Source: Streptomyces seoulensis
GTDB lineage: Bacteria; Actinomycetota; Actinomycetes; Streptomycetales; Streptomycetaceae
Reading direction: 5' to 3'
Assembly (NCBI RefSeq): GCF_004328625.1
Contig: NZ_CP032229.1
Location: forward strand, 5,146,001 to 5,210,000
Length of the DNA: 64,000 nucleotides
The notes beneath the pieces are model-generated. The model did no database searches, was not told the origin of the DNA, and saw only the letters and a program-made list of their open reading frames with translations. A program made the translations under genes and the position numbers. Of the stretch, positions 44,860 through 53,791 are shown piece after piece (the first letter of the stretch is position 1; every line of letters begins with the position of its first letter).

Positions 44860-45791
44860 CACAGGCCGCGACCCGCAGCACGGCCCAGGAGACCCCGTAC
44901 GCCCTCTCCCACTTGGACGCTCTGGAGTCGGAGGCGGTGCATATCTTCCGTGAGGTGGCGGGGGAGTTCGAGAACCCGGTGATCCTGTTCTCCGGGGGCA
45001 AGGACTCGATCGTCATGCTGCACCTCGCGCTGAAGGCGTTCGCTCCGGCGGCGGTGCCGTTCTCCCTGCTTCATGTGGACACGGGACACAACTTTCCCGA
45101 GGTGCTGGAGTACCGGGACCGTGTGGTGGCTGCACATGGGCTGCGCCTCCATGTGGCCTCCGTTCAGGAGTACATCGACCGGGGTGTGCTCCGGGAACGT
45201 CCCGACGGGACCCGGAACCCGTTGCAGACGCTGCCGCTGACGGAGAAGATCCAGAGCGAGCGTTTCGACGCGGTGTTCGGCGGGGGCCGGCGGGATGAGG
45301 AGAAGGCCCGAGCGAAGGAGCGGGTGTTCTCCCTGCGGGACGAGTTCTCCCAGTGGGACCCGCGCCGTCAGCGCCCGGAGCTGTGGAACCTGTACAACGG
45401 CCGCCACGCCCCCGGCGAGCACGTGCGGGTGTTCCCGCTGTCGAACTGGACCGAGCTGGACGTGTGGCAGTACATCGCCCGCGAGGGCATCGACCTGCCG
45501 GAGATCTACTTCGCGCACGAGCGGGAGGTGTTCTCCCGCAGCGGCATGTGGCTGACCGCCGGTGAGTGGGGCGGGCCGAAGGACACCGAGCCGGTCCAGA
45601 TCCGGCTGGTGCGTTACCGCACGGTGGGTGACATGTCCTGCACGGGTGCCGTCGACTCCGACGCCACCACCCTGGAAGCGGTCATCACCGAGATCGCCGC
45701 GTCCCGCCTGACCGAACGGGGCGCCACCCGCGCCGACGACAAACTCTCCGAAGCCGCCATGGAAGACCGCAAGCGGGAAGGGTACTTCTGA
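44856..45791 (+). CDS. cysD: sulfate adenylyltransferase subunit 2
   Basis: ATP sulfurylase catalytic subunit, 311 residues. The PP-loop is LFSGGKDSIVMLHLAL near residue 48, followed by LLHVDTGHNFPEVLEYRD, AVFGGGRRDEEKARAKERVFS and SNWTELDVWQYI. The C-terminus ends in RKREGYF, typical of the family. It forms a complex with the following CysN, two bases away, and together they make APS from sulfate and ATP using GTP hydrolysis. Codon usage here includes a noticeably higher share of less GC-biased codons than the upstream genes, hinting at a separate origin of the cysDN part. Confidence 0.95.
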   Translation: MTQAATRSTAQETPYALSHLDALESEAVHIFREVAGEFENPVILFSGGKDSIVMLHLALKAFAPAAVPFSLLHVDTGHNFPEVLEYRDRVVAAHGLRLHVASVQEYIDRGVLRERPDGTRNPLQTLPLTEKIQSERFDAVFGGGRRDEEKARAKERVFSLRDEFSQWDPRRQRPELWNLYNGRHAPGEHVRVFPLSNWTELDVWQYIAREGIDLPEIYFAHEREVFSRSGMWLTAGEWGGPKDTEPVQIRLVRYRTVGDMSCTGAVDSDATTLEAVITEIAASRLTERGATRADDKLSEAAMEDRKREGYF

Positions 45792-45793
45792 CC

Positions 45794-47086
45794 ATGACCC
45801 CGAGCACCGGTACCGGCACGAGCACCACCCTGAGCACGACCGCGACCGACACTCTGCGCTTCGCCACGGCCGGCTCCGTCGACGACGGCAAGTCGACGCT
45901 CGTCGGACGCCTCCTGCACGACTCCAAGTCCGTCCTCGCCGACCAGTTGGAGGCCGTCGAACACGCCTCCCGCGCCCGTGGCCAGCAGAGCACCGACCTG
46001 GCCCTGCTCACCGACGGCCTGCGCGCCGAGCGCGAACAGGGCATCACCATCGACGTGGCCTACCGCTACTTCGCCACCCCGCGCCGCCGCTTCATCCTGG
46101 CCGACACCCCCGGCCACGAGCAGTACACCCGGAACATGGTCACCGGCGCCTCCACCGCCGAACTGACCGTGATCCTGGTCGACGCCCGCAACGGGGTGGT
46201 CGAGCAGACCCGACGCCACGCGGCCATCGCCGCCCTGCTCCGCGTCCCGCACGTCGTGCTCGCCGTCAACAAGATGGACCTGGCCGGCTACTCCGAGGAG
46301 GTGTTCGCCGCCATCACCGACGAGTTCGCCCGGTACGCCGCGAAACTCGGCATCGCCGAACTCACCGCCATCCCGGTCTCCGCGCTCGCCGGGGACAACG
46401 TGGTCGAACCCTCCGCGCACATGGACTGGTACGGCGGCCCCACCGTCCTGGACCACCTGGAGAACGTCCCCACGGCCGGCCGCCCCGAAGGCGCACCGGG
46501 CCGTTTCCCGGTCCAGTACGTCACCCGCCCGCAGACGCCCGAACTCCCCGACTACCGCGGCTACGCGGGCCAGATCGCCTCCGGCTCGCTGTACGTAGGG
46601 CAGCCCGTGTCGGTGCTCCCCTCGGGGCGGACCTCCACCATCGCCGGGATCGACGTGCTCGGAAGGCGGGCGGACAGCGCGTTCGCACCGCAGTCCGTGA
46701 CCGTGTCCCTCGCCGACGACGTGGACGTGGCCCGCGGTGACCTCATCGCGCCCACGGCCGACCTGCCACCGATGACGCGCGAGGTCACCGCGACCGTGTG
46801 CCATGTCGCGGACCAGCCGCTGGTGCCGGGCCGACGGGTCCTGCTCAAGCACGGGACCCGTACCGTCACGGCGATCGTCAAGGACATCCCCTCCCGGCTC
46901 ACCCTCGACGACCTGTCCCAGCACGCCGGCCCCGGCCGGCTCACCGCCAACGACATCGGCCGGGTCGTCGTCCGCACCGCCGAACCCGTCGCCCTCGACG
47001 GCTACGCGGCCTCCCGGCGCACCGGCTCTTTCCTGCTCATCGACCCGGCGGACGGCACCACGCTCAGCGCCGGGATGGCGGACTGA
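45794..47086 (+). CDS. cysN: sulfate adenylyltransferase subunit 1 (GTPase)
   Basis: GTPase subunit of ATP sulfurylase, 430 residues. Switch and nucleotide motifs are TAGSVDDGKSTLVGRLL (P-loop), LADTPGHEQYTRNM (G3) and VNKMDLAGY (G4); the EF-Tu-like beta-barrel domains follow (SGSLYVGQPVSVLPSGR, LKHGTRTVTAIV). It has no CysC kinase domain fused, in agreement with the separate cysC upstream. Last gene of the rightward operon. The convergent hydrolase begins 15 bases downstream. Confidence 0.95.
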   Translation: MTPSTGTGTSTTLSTTATDTLRFATAGSVDDGKSTLVGRLLHDSKSVLADQLEAVEHASRARGQQSTDLALLTDGLRAEREQGITIDVAYRYFATPRRRFILADTPGHEQYTRNMVTGASTAELTVILVDARNGVVEQTRRHAAIAALLRVPHVVLAVNKMDLAGYSEEVFAAITDEFARYAAKLGIAELTAIPVSALAGDNVVEPSAHMDWYGGPTVLDHLENVPTAGRPEGAPGRFPVQYVTRPQTPELPDYRGYAGQIASGSLYVGQPVSVLPSGRTSTIAGIDVLGRRADSAFAPQSVTVSLADDVDVARGDLIAPTADLPPMTREVTATVCHVADQPLVPGRRVLLKHGTRTVTAIVKDIPSRLTLDDLSQHAGPGRLTANDIGRVVVRTAEPVALDGYAASRRTGSFLLIDPADGTTLSAGMAD

Positions 47087-47101
47087 GGGCCCCGGGCCCG
47101 G

Positions 47102-47935
47102 TCAGCGGAGCCGGCCGAGGAAGCCGAGCAGGGCGCCGGTGAGTTCGGCGGGCGCGTCCTCCTGGACCAGATGCCCGGCCCCCGCGATGGGCTCCAGCCG
47201 GGCGCCGGGGATGCGGGCGGCCAGCTCGCGGCCCTTGACCGGCGGGATCCAGGTGTCCTCCTGGCCCCAGCACACCAGGGCCGGGACGGTGATCTCGCCG
47301 TACCGGTCCTGGATCTCGTCGGTGTAGCGCTGGTCGGCCTGGGCGATCTGCCGGTAGAACGCCGCCTGCCCCTCGGTGTCGAGCCACGGCTGTACGAGCC
47401 GGTCCAGGACCGCCGGGTGCAGTCCGGGACCGCTGGCCGAGCCGACGTACTCCCGCACCAGCGCGCCGTGCAGGGCGGGCGGCAGTTCCTCGAAGACCTC
47501 GGCGTTGGCGCCGACGAGCCGGAAGAAGGGAGAGCCCCAGGGAGCCAGCGCCACGGGGTCGACAAGCGCCAGCGCCCGGTAGCGGGCGCCGTGCAGCAGG
47601 TGGGCGCGCAGGGCGACGCAGCCGCCGAAGTCGTGGGCGATCACCGTCGGTTCGGCCAGGTCCCACAGGGAGAGGAGTTCGGTGAAGACCTCGCCCTGGG
47701 CGGCCAGGGACACGTCCTGCCCCTTGAACTTCTCCGACTGGCCGTAGCCGGGCATGTCCCAGACGAACACCTGGTGGTGCCGGGCGAGCGTCCGGGCGAT
47801 GTCACGCCACACATAGGAGGAGAAGGGGGTGCCGTGCAGCAGCACGACGGGTTCCTGTCCGGGCTGCCCGAGGCTGTTCCAGCGCACGGTCCCCGCCGTG
47901 CTGCGATAGGTCTGGTCGAGCTGCCATTCACGCAT
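47102..47935 (-). CDS. haloalkane-dehalogenase/epoxide-hydrolase-like hydrolase
   Basis: An alpha/beta hydrolase of 277 residues. The nucleophile elbow is AHDFGG, so the nucleophile is Asp rather than Ser, as in haloalkane dehalogenases and epoxide hydrolases. The oxyanion motif HGTPFSSYVWRD and the closing GAGHLVQEDAP histidine are present, together with WDMPGYGQSEK. ATG at 47935 lies 11 codons inside a longer frame and is preceded by AGGGACG. The substrate is unknown; it is divergent from gamma-glutamyltransferase and convergent with cysN, so it probably lies outside the cluster. Confidence 0.8.
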   Translation of the reverse strand: MREWQLDQTYRSTAGTVRWNSLGQPGQEPVVLLHGTPFSSYVWRDIARTLARHHQVFVWDMPGYGQSEKFKGQDVSLAAQGEVFTELLSLWDLAEPTVIAHDFGGCVALRAHLLHGARYRALALVDPVALAPWGSPFFRLVGANAEVFEELPPALHGALVREYVGSASGPGLHPAVLDRLVQPWLDTEGQAAFYRQIAQADQRYTDEIQDRYGEITVPALVCWGQEDTWIPPVKGRELAARIPGARLEPIAGAGHLVQEDAPAELTGALLGFLGRLR

Positions 47936-48052
47936 GTGCTTCGTCCCTGTCGTCGCTGTCCGAACCATGGATGATCAAGCCATCTCCCCGAGCCTGCAAC
48001 ACGGGCGCGTCCATATGAGTCAGCCCGGCACAGCGAGTCGGAATCGGCATGC

Positions 48053-48067
48053 GGTGCCCCGGGCACC
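48053..48067. promoter_or_regulatory. 15-base palindrome in divergent promoter region
   Basis: GGTGCCC-C-GGGCACC, a perfect palindrome, 68 bases before the gamma-glutamyltransferase start and 118 bases before the divergent hydrolase start. A possible operator. Confidence 0.35.
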
Positions 48068-48134
48068 GAGGCATACTGTCGGGGGCCTCGGGGATCTGGT
48101 TACGCTGCGCGGACTGTGCTCTCGGGAGGTTCGG

Positions 48135-49937
48135 ATGGGTCGTCCTGGTACGCGGAAGCCGGCGATGCTGGTGGCTCTGGCCGCCGTCGCCTCGATGGGC
48201 GCCGCCGCGCCGCCCCCGGCAGCACCGGGCGGGCCCGGCGGGAAGGTGCCCGTGGCGGTCGGCTACGGAGGCGCGGTCTCCAGCGTCGACGCCGACGCCA
48301 GCGCGGCCGGCATCGAGGTGCTGCGCAACGGCGGCAACGCGGTCGACGCCGCCGTGGCCACCGCCGCCGCGCTGGGCGTCACCGAGCCGTACTCGGCGGG
48401 CGTGGGCGGAGGCGGCTACTTCGTCTACTACGACGCCAAGTCCCGTACCGTGCACACCATCGACGGCCGCGAGACCGCCCCGCTCAGCGCCCGCTCCGAC
48501 CTGTTCCTGGAGAACGGCAAGCCGCTGGCCTTCGCGGATGCCGTCACCAGCGGACTGAGCGTCGGCACTCCGGGCACCCCCGCCACCTGGCAGACGGCAC
48601 TGCGCAGTTGGGGCACCAGCAGCCTCGCCCGTGTGCTGCGGCCGGCCGAGCGGATCGCCCGCGACGGCTTCACCGTGGACGACACCTTCCGCTCGCAGAC
48701 CGCCGCCAACGAGACCCGGTTCCGTTACTTCCCGGACACCGCCAGGCTGTTCCTGCCCGGGGGCAGGCTTCCCGAGGTCGGCTCGACCCTCAGGAACCCC
48801 GATCTGGCCAAGACCTACCAGGAGTTGGGCCGCAAGGGCGCCGACGCGGTCTACCGGGGCGACCTCGGCCGGGACATTCTCGCAGCCGTCAACAAGCCCC
48901 CGGTGGACCCCGCTTCGGGCTGGAACGCCCGCCCCGGCAAGCTGACCGCCAAGGACCTGTCGGCCTACCGCGCCAAGCTCCAGCGGCCCACCGACACCTC
49001 GTACCGGGGCTTGAAGGTGTACTCCATCGCGCCCTCCTCCTCCGGCGGTACCACCGTGGGTGAGGCGCTCAACATCCTGGAGAAGAGCGACCTTTCCAAG
49101 GCGAGCGAGACCCAGTATCTGCACCGGTACATCGAGGCGAGCCGGATCGCGTTCGCCGACCGGGGCCGCTGGGTCGGGGATCCCGCCTTCGAGGACGTGC
49201 CCACCCAGCAGCTGCTCTCGCAGCGGTTCGCCGACTCGCGGGCCTGCCTGATCAAGCCCGACGCCGTCCTGACCAGCCCGCTCGCCCCCGGCGATCCCCG
49301 CCACCCGGCCGCCTGCGCCAACAAGGGCAAGACCGCGCCGACCACGTACGAGGGCGAGAACACCACCCACCTCACCGTCTCCGACAAGTGGGGCAACGTC
49401 GTCTCCTACACGCTCACCATCGAGCAGACCGGCGGCAGCGGCATCACCGTGCCCGGCCGGGGCTTCCTGCTCAACAACGAGCTGACCGACTTCTCCTTCG
49501 CCCCCGCGAGCCCCGGCGTCCCCGACCCCAACCTGCCCGGCCCCGGCAAGCGCCCGCGCTCCTCGATCTCCCCGACGATCGTCCTGGACCGGCACGACAA
49601 GCCCGTCGTGGCGCTCGGTTCGCCCGGCGGTGCCACCATCATCACCACCGTCCTCCAGACCCTCACCGAGTTCGTCGACCGGGGACTCCCGCTGGTCGAC
49701 GCCATCGCCGCACCCCGCGCCAGCCAGCGCAACGCCGCCCAGACCGAACTCGAACCCGCCCTGTACGACAGCGCGTTGCGCGAGCGGCTGGAACAGCTCG
49801 GGCACAGCTTCAAGCTCAACCCCGAGATCGGCGCCGCCACCGGCGTCCAGCGGCTGCCGAACGGGAAGTGGCTGGCCGCCGCCGAGACGACCCGGCGCGG
49901 CGGCGGCTCCGCGATGGTGGTGAACCCGACGGGCTGA
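48135..49937 (+). CDS. ggt: gamma-glutamyltransferase, secreted
   Basis: Hydrolyses or transfers gamma-glutamyl groups from glutathione-like peptides. The 600-residue precursor has a signal peptide (to about residue 25), a large subunit with LRNGGNAVDAAVATAAALGV and GVGGGGYFVYYD, and self-cleaves at the NTTHLTV motif to free Thr410 as N-terminal nucleophile of the small subunit. The small subunit keeps LLNNELTDFSF and SSISPTIVLDR; GSPGGATIITTVLQ supplies the oxyanion glycines. ATG at 48135 has GGGAGG six bases away. No operon partner. Confidence 0.93.
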   Translation: MGRPGTRKPAMLVALAAVASMGAAAPPPAAPGGPGGKVPVAVGYGGAVSSVDADASAAGIEVLRNGGNAVDAAVATAAALGVTEPYSAGVGGGGYFVYYDAKSRTVHTIDGRETAPLSARSDLFLENGKPLAFADAVTSGLSVGTPGTPATWQTALRSWGTSSLARVLRPAERIARDGFTVDDTFRSQTAANETRFRYFPDTARLFLPGGRLPEVGSTLRNPDLAKTYQELGRKGADAVYRGDLGRDILAAVNKPPVDPASGWNARPGKLTAKDLSAYRAKLQRPTDTSYRGLKVYSIAPSSSGGTTVGEALNILEKSDLSKASETQYLHRYIEASRIAFADRGRWVGDPAFEDVPTQQLLSQRFADSRACLIKPDAVLTSPLAPGDPRHPAACANKGKTAPTTYEGENTTHLTVSDKWGNVVSYTLTIEQTGGSGITVPGRGFLLNNELTDFSFAPASPGVPDPNLPGPGKRPRSSISPTIVLDRHDKPVVALGSPGGATIITTVLQTLTEFVDRGLPLVDAIAAPRASQRNAAQTELEPALYDSALRERLEQLGHSFKLNPEIGAATGVQRLPNGKWLAAAETTRRGGGSAMVVNPTG

Positions 49938-49943
49938 CGGGAC

Positions 49944-52511
49944 TCAGGCGCCCTCGCGCCGCGCCTCGGCCGGCTGGGCCTCCTGGCCCTGGACCCGGAA
50001 GTCCAGCCGCCCGTCCGCCACATCGACCGTCACCTCGCCGCCCTCGGCCACCGTGCCCTTCAGCAGCAGCCGCGACAGCTGGTTGTCCACCTCGCGCTGG
50101 ATCGTGCGGCGCAGCGGGCGGGCGCCGTACTCCGGCTGATGGCCTCGCTCGGCCAGCCAGTCCACGGCCGCGTCGGTGAAGTCCACGCTCACCCCCCGGG
50201 CGCTGGTGAGTTCGCGGGTGCCGTTGAGCAACAGGTCGGTGATCCGGCGCAGTTGCTCGGGGGTGAGCTGGCGGAACACCACGATCTCGTCGATCCGGTT
50301 GAGGAACTCCGGCCGGAAGTGCTCCCGCAGCGGCCGCAGGATCTGCTCCCGCCGCGCCTCCTCGTCCGCGTCCGCGCCGCCCGGCCCGAACCCGATCCCC
50401 GCGCCGCGCCGGGTGATGACGTCCGAACCCAGGTTGCTGGTCATCACGATGACCGTGTTGGTGAAGTCCACCGTCCGCCCCTGGGCGTCGGTCAGCCGGC
50501 CGTCGTCCAGCACCTGGAGCAGGATGTTGAAGACATCCGGGTGCGCCTTCTCCACCTCGTCCAGCAGCAGCAGTGAGTACGGGTTGCGGCGCACCACCTC
50601 GGTGAGCTGGCCCGCCTCCTCGTGGCCGACGTAACCGGGCGGCGCCCCGACCAGCCGGGAGACGGTGTGCCGCTCCTGGTACTCGCTCATGTCGAGCCGC
50701 ACCATGCGGTCCTCGCTGCCGAACAGCGACTCGGCCAGCGCGCGGGCCAGTTCGGTCTTGCCGACCCCGGTCGGACCGAGGAACAGGAAGCTGCCGATCG
50801 GCCGGTCCGGGCTGGACAGCCCCGCGCGGGAACGCAGTACGGCGTCCGCGACCACGTTGACCGCCTCGTCCTGGCCGACCACCCGCTCGTGCAGATGCTG
50901 CTCCAGGCCGAGCAGGCGCTCCTTCTCCTCCTGGGTCAGCCGGCTCACCGGCACCCCGGTCTGCCGGGACACCACCTCGGCGATGGCCTCCGCCGTCACC
51001 TCCAGGTTCTGCCCCTCGACGGCCTCCCCGTCGTCCGCCGCCTCCGAGATCCGCCGCTGGATGTCCGCGATCCGGTCCCTCAACTGCGTGGCCTGCTCGT
51101 ACTGTTCGTCCGCCACCGCCTGGTCCTTGTCCCGGACCAGCTGCTCGGCCTCGCGCTCCAGCGCCCGTACGTCCGCGCCCTTGGTCCGGGCGCCGAGCCG
51201 TACCCGCGCGCCCGCCTGGTCGATCAGGTCGATGGCCTTGTCGGGCAGTCGCCGGTCGGTGAGATAGCGGTCGGACAGCTCCACGGCAGCCGCCAGCGCC
51301 TCGTCCGAGTAGCGGACCTGGTGGTGGGCCTCGTAGCGGTCGCGCAGCCCGCGCAGGATCTCCAGCGCGTCCTCCACGGACGGCTCGGGCACCTGGATGG
51401 GCTGGAAGCGGCGGGCCAGCGCGGCGTCCTTCTCGATCCGCCGGAACTCCTCCAGCGTGGTCGCGCCGACGATGTGCAGCTCGCCGCGGGCCAGGGCGGG
51501 CTTGAGGATGTTGCCCGCGTCCATCGCGCCGCCCTCGCCGCCGGTGCCCGCGCCCACCACGGTGTGCAGCTCGTCGATGAAGACGACCAGCTTGTCCGAG
51601 TGCGCGCGGATCTCCTGCACGATGTTGTTCAGGCGCTCCTCGAAATCGCCCCGGTAGCGGGTGCCGGCCACCACAGCGGTCAGGTCCAGCGCCACCACCC
51701 GGCGCTCCTCCAGGCCCTCGGGCACGTCCCCGTCCGCGATGCGCTGCGCCAGCCCCTCGACCACGGCGGTCTTGCCGACGCCCGCGTCACCGATCAGCAC
51801 CGGGTTGTTCTTGCCGCGCCGGGACAGCACCTCGATGGTCTGCTCGATCTCCTTCTCCCTGCCGATCACCGGGTCGATCCGGTTCTCGCGGGCCAGCTCG
51901 GTCAGGTCGCGCCCGTACTTGTCCAGCGTCGGTGTGGTCGTGGGCCGGGGGCGGTCCTGGCGGCCCTGGGCGGTCTCCGGCGCCTCGGGCGGTGCGGGTT
52001 CCGCCTTGAACCGGGCCGCGTGCAGGATGTGCCCGGCGGCCGAGTCCGGGTTCATGGCGAGGGCGCTCAGCACGTGCTCGGGGCCGATGTACCCGGCGCC
52101 GCTGGCCCGTGCCATCTCGTGCGCCTCCATCAGCGCCCGCTTGACGGCCGGGGTCAGGGAGAGCGCGGTCGGCGGCACCTTGCCCGGCGGGTGCTGCACG
52201 GGTCCGGCACGGCCGTCGATCTCGGTGGCCATCGAGTCCGGGTTCGCCCCGGACCGGCTGAGCAGGCTGCGGGTGGGCTCGCTGGACAGGGCGGCGCGCA
52301 GCAGGTGCTGGGTGTCCAGATCCCGGCTGCCGTGCTCCGCCGCGTACTGCGCGGCCCCCTTGACCAGCTCGCGCGCGGGCTGGCTCAGCAGGCGGCCGAT
52401 GTCCACCTGGCGGGGGCCGCCGGGCTGGCCCGGATTCCCGGTGCCGCCGAAGAAGCGGGAGAAGAACTCCCCGAAGGGGTCGCCCTCGGGGCCGATGTAG
52501 CCGCTGGTCAT
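49944..52511 (-). CDS. ClpC-type AAA+ unfoldase
   Basis: ATP-driven chaperone of 855 residues that feeds proteins to ClpP. It has a Gly-rich N-terminal stretch before the Clp N-repeat domain (about 35-150), AAA domain 1 with GDAGVGKT, a middle region with a UVR-like segment ([16 protein letters not shown]), and AAA domain 2 with [16 protein letters not shown]. The ClpP-docking loop IGFGPGG is present. The [14 protein letters not shown] opening differs from the housekeeping ClpC, so it is probably a second Clp/Hsp100 paralogue. ATG at 52511 has AAGGACGGA upstream. A methionine aminopeptidase gene lies 111 bases upstream in the same direction. Confidence 0.9.
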   Translation of the reverse strand: MTSGYIGPEGDPFGEFFSRFFGGTGNPGQPGGPRQVDIGRLLSQPARELVKGAAQYAAEHGSRDLDTQHLLRAALSSEPTRSLLSRSGANPDSMATEIDGRAGPVQHPPGKVPPTALSLTPAVKRALMEAHEMARASGAGYIGPEHVLSALAMNPDSAAGHILHAARFKAEPAPPEAPETAQGRQDRPRPTTTPTLDKYGRDLTELARENRIDPVIGREKEIEQTIEVLSRRGKNNPVLIGDAGVGKTAVVEGLAQRIADGDVPEGLEERRVVALDLTAVVAGTRYRGDFEERLNNIVQEIRAHSDKLVVFIDELHTVVGAGTGGEGGAMDAGNILKPALARGELHIVGATTLEEFRRIEKDAALARRFQPIQVPEPSVEDALEILRGLRDRYEAHHQVRYSDEALAAAVELSDRYLTDRRLPDKAIDLIDQAGARVRLGARTKGADVRALEREAEQLVRDKDQAVADEQYEQATQLRDRIADIQRRISEAADDGEAVEGQNLEVTAEAIAEVVSRQTGVPVSRLTQEEKERLLGLEQHLHERVVGQDEAVNVVADAVLRSRAGLSSPDRPIGSFLFLGPTGVGKTELARALAESLFGSEDRMVRLDMSEYQERHTVSRLVGAPPGYVGHEEAGQLTEVVRRNPYSLLLLDEVEKAHPDVFNILLQVLDDGRLTDAQGRTVDFTNTVIVMTSNLGSDVITRRGAGIGFGPGGADADEEARREQILRPLREHFRPEFLNRIDEIVVFRQLTPEQLRRITDLLLNGTRELTSARGVSVDFTDAAVDWLAERGHQPEYGARPLRRTIQREVDNQLSRLLLKGTVAEGGEVTVDVADGRLDFRVQGQEAQPAEARREGA

Positions 52512-52551
52512 CGTTTCCGTCCTTCGCAGACGACGCGTGCGGAGCGGCCGG

Positions 52552-52578
52552 GTACCCCGGATCGGCCGCTCTTGAAAC
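52552..52578 (-). promoter_or_regulatory. possible SigB-type stress promoter of the Clp gene
   Basis: On the minus strand GTTT (52578-52575) precedes GGGTAC (52557-52552) by 17 bases. The SigB-like consensus is GNNTN(14-16)GGGTAY, so the spacing is one base long. The -10 element lies about 40 bases before the start codon. Weak evidence. Confidence 0.3.
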
Positions 52579-52622
52579 GATGGCACGCCCCGGGGGGAAG
52601 GGCACCCGCAGCCGGTCCCGCG

Positions 52623-53417
52623 TTACGAGCCCGCGCCCTGCCGTACCGGCTCGCGGGCCGTCAGGACGCGCGGACCCGCGTCCGTGATCGCCACAGTGTG
52701 CTCGGCGTGGGCCGCGCGGGAGCCGTCGTCGCTGCGCAGGGTCCAGCCGTCGGGGTCGGGATGGTAGCCGTCCCGGCCGCCCGCGATCAGCATCGGTTCG
52801 ATCGCCAGGACCATCCCGTGGCGCAGCGGCATGCCCCGCCCGGGGCGGCCCTCGTTCGGTACGCCGGGGTCCTCGTGCATCTCGCGTCCGATGCCGTGGC
52901 CGCCGAAGTCGGCGGGGATGCCGTATCCGGCGGCGCGGCACACGGTGCCGATGGCGTGGGCGATGTCGCCGATGCGGTTGCCGACGACCGCCGCCTCGAT
53001 GCCGGCCGCCAGCGCCCGCTCGGCGGTGTCGATCAGGGTCAGGTCCTCGGGGCGCGGGCGGCCGACCACGAAGCTGATCGCAGAGTCACCGGCCCAGCCG
53101 TCCAGCAGGGCGCCGCAGTCCACGGAGAGGAGGTCGCCGTCCCGCAGGCGGTAAGCGGTCGGGATGCCGTGCACGATCGCGTCGTTCACCGAGGCGCAGA
53201 TCACCGCCGGGAAGGGGGTCGGCGCGAAGGAGGGCCGGTAGCCGAGGAAGGGCGAGGTCGCGCCCGCCTCGCGTAGGACCGCGCGGGCGACCTCGTCCAG
53301 TTCCCGCAGGCTCACGCCCACGCCGGCGGCTTCCCGTACCGCCGTCAGGGCACGGCCGACGACCTGGCCGGCCGCGTGCATGGACTCGATGGAGGCGTCC
53401 GTCTTGAGTTCAACCAT
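52623..53417 (-). CDS. map: type I methionine aminopeptidase
   Basis: Removes initiator methionine. The 264-residue enzyme has the five metal ligands in family context: LLSVDCGALLDGWAGD (two Asp), GGHGIGREMHEDP (His), LAIEPML (Glu) and AEHTVAI (Glu). CASVNDAIVHGIP carries the substrate-side His. Streptomycetes have several copies; this one is not in a ribosomal operon and is divergent from an XRE regulator, so it may be conditionally expressed. The ATG at 53417 lies seven bases after a TATAGT -10 hexamer, indicating leaderless translation. Confidence 0.94.
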   Translation of the reverse strand: MVELKTDASIESMHAAGQVVGRALTAVREAAGVGVSLRELDEVARAVLREAGATSPFLGYRPSFAPTPFPAVICASVNDAIVHGIPTAYRLRDGDLLSVDCGALLDGWAGDSAISFVVGRPRPEDLTLIDTAERALAAGIEAAVVGNRIGDIAHAIGTVCRAAGYGIPADFGGHGIGREMHEDPGVPNEGRPGRGMPLRHGMVLAIEPMLIAGGRDGYHPDPDGWTLRSDDGSRAAHAEHTVAITDAGPRVLTAREPVRQGAGS

Positions 53418-53424
53418 GCCAATT

Positions 53425-53443
53425 ACTATACCGGTATTAGAAT
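53425..53443. promoter_or_regulatory. back-to-back promoters with central palindrome
   Basis: The 33 bases between the map start and the XRE start at 53451 hold ATACCGGTAT (53428-53437), a perfect palindrome. Leftward, TATAGT (53430-53425) is a -10 element ending seven bases before the map ATG. Rightward, TAGAAT (53438-53443) is a -10 element ending seven bases before the ATG at 53451. A repressor on the palindrome would block both. Confidence 0.6.
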
Positions 53444-53450
53444 GGGTGCC

Positions 53451-53702
53451 ATGGTGCGCACCCCCCTGACCCCCGAAGAGCGCGAGCGCGGCGAACAGCT
53501 CGGTCGGCTGCTGCGCGAGGCGCGCGGTCCGCGGAGCATGACCGAGGTCGCCGCGGTCGCCGGAATCTCCGCCGAGACCCTCCGCAAGATCGAGACCGGC
53601 CGGGCGCCGACCCCCGCCTTCTTCACCGTGGCGGCGCTCGCGCGGGCCCTCGGCCTCTCCATGGACGAGCTGATCGTCCGCTGCGCGCCGGTCCCGGTCT
53701 GA
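53451..53702 (+). CDS. XRE-family helix-turn-helix regulator
   Basis: A small DNA-binding protein of 83 residues, essentially one Cro/CI-type domain: LGRLLREARG, SMTEVAAVAGISAETLRKIE as the helix-turn-helix, then VAALARALGLSMDELI. No ligand domain is present. It is divergent from the methionine aminopeptidase gene, and a palindrome lies between the two starts, so it probably represses both. ATG at 53451 is preferred because it falls seven bases after a -10 hexamer with no ribosome site; an ATG three codons earlier at 53442 overlaps that hexamer. Confidence 0.88.
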   Translation: MVRTPLTPEERERGEQLGRLLREARGPRSMTEVAAVAGISAETLRKIETGRAPTPAFFTVAALARALGLSMDELIVRCAPVPV

Positions 53703-53791
53703 GCCGTTCCGCAAACCGTGCGTAGCAGGCCCGTAACACGGCTGGTGTTGCCTGGCTCCCGCAGTGCTGGCCGACGGGCGGGAGCCGGTAA

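Larger units (their letters stand above)
31589..47086. other. candidate biosynthetic gene cluster with PAPS and SAM supply
   Basis: Two operons diverge from 37177-37393. Leftward are a SARP, MFS, MetK, adenosine kinase and a transaldolase-like protein; rightward are a HAD phosphatase, transaldolase, sulfotransferase-like protein, SDR, saccharopine-dehydrogenase-like protein, N-methyltransferase, MFS, CysC, CysD and CysN. Tight spacing and several stop-start overlaps mark co-expression. No PKS, NRPS or terpene enzyme is present, so any product would come from sugar phosphate or amino-acid precursors. Confidence 0.7.

Noticed and set aside
31589..47086. Lincosamide- or aminocyclitol-type cluster
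   Set aside because: Transaldolase and phosphatase fit, but the expected cyclase, octose-nucleotide or aminotransferase genes are absent.
44248..47086. Primary sulfate-assimilation operon
   Set aside because: cysH and sulfite reductase genes are missing, and the genes are in one operon with a transaldolase and SDR. Not fully excluded.
47087..47101. GGGCCC-C-GGGCCC between the convergent cysN and hydrolase stops as terminator
   Set aside because: The stem has almost no loop and is too short to be convincing.
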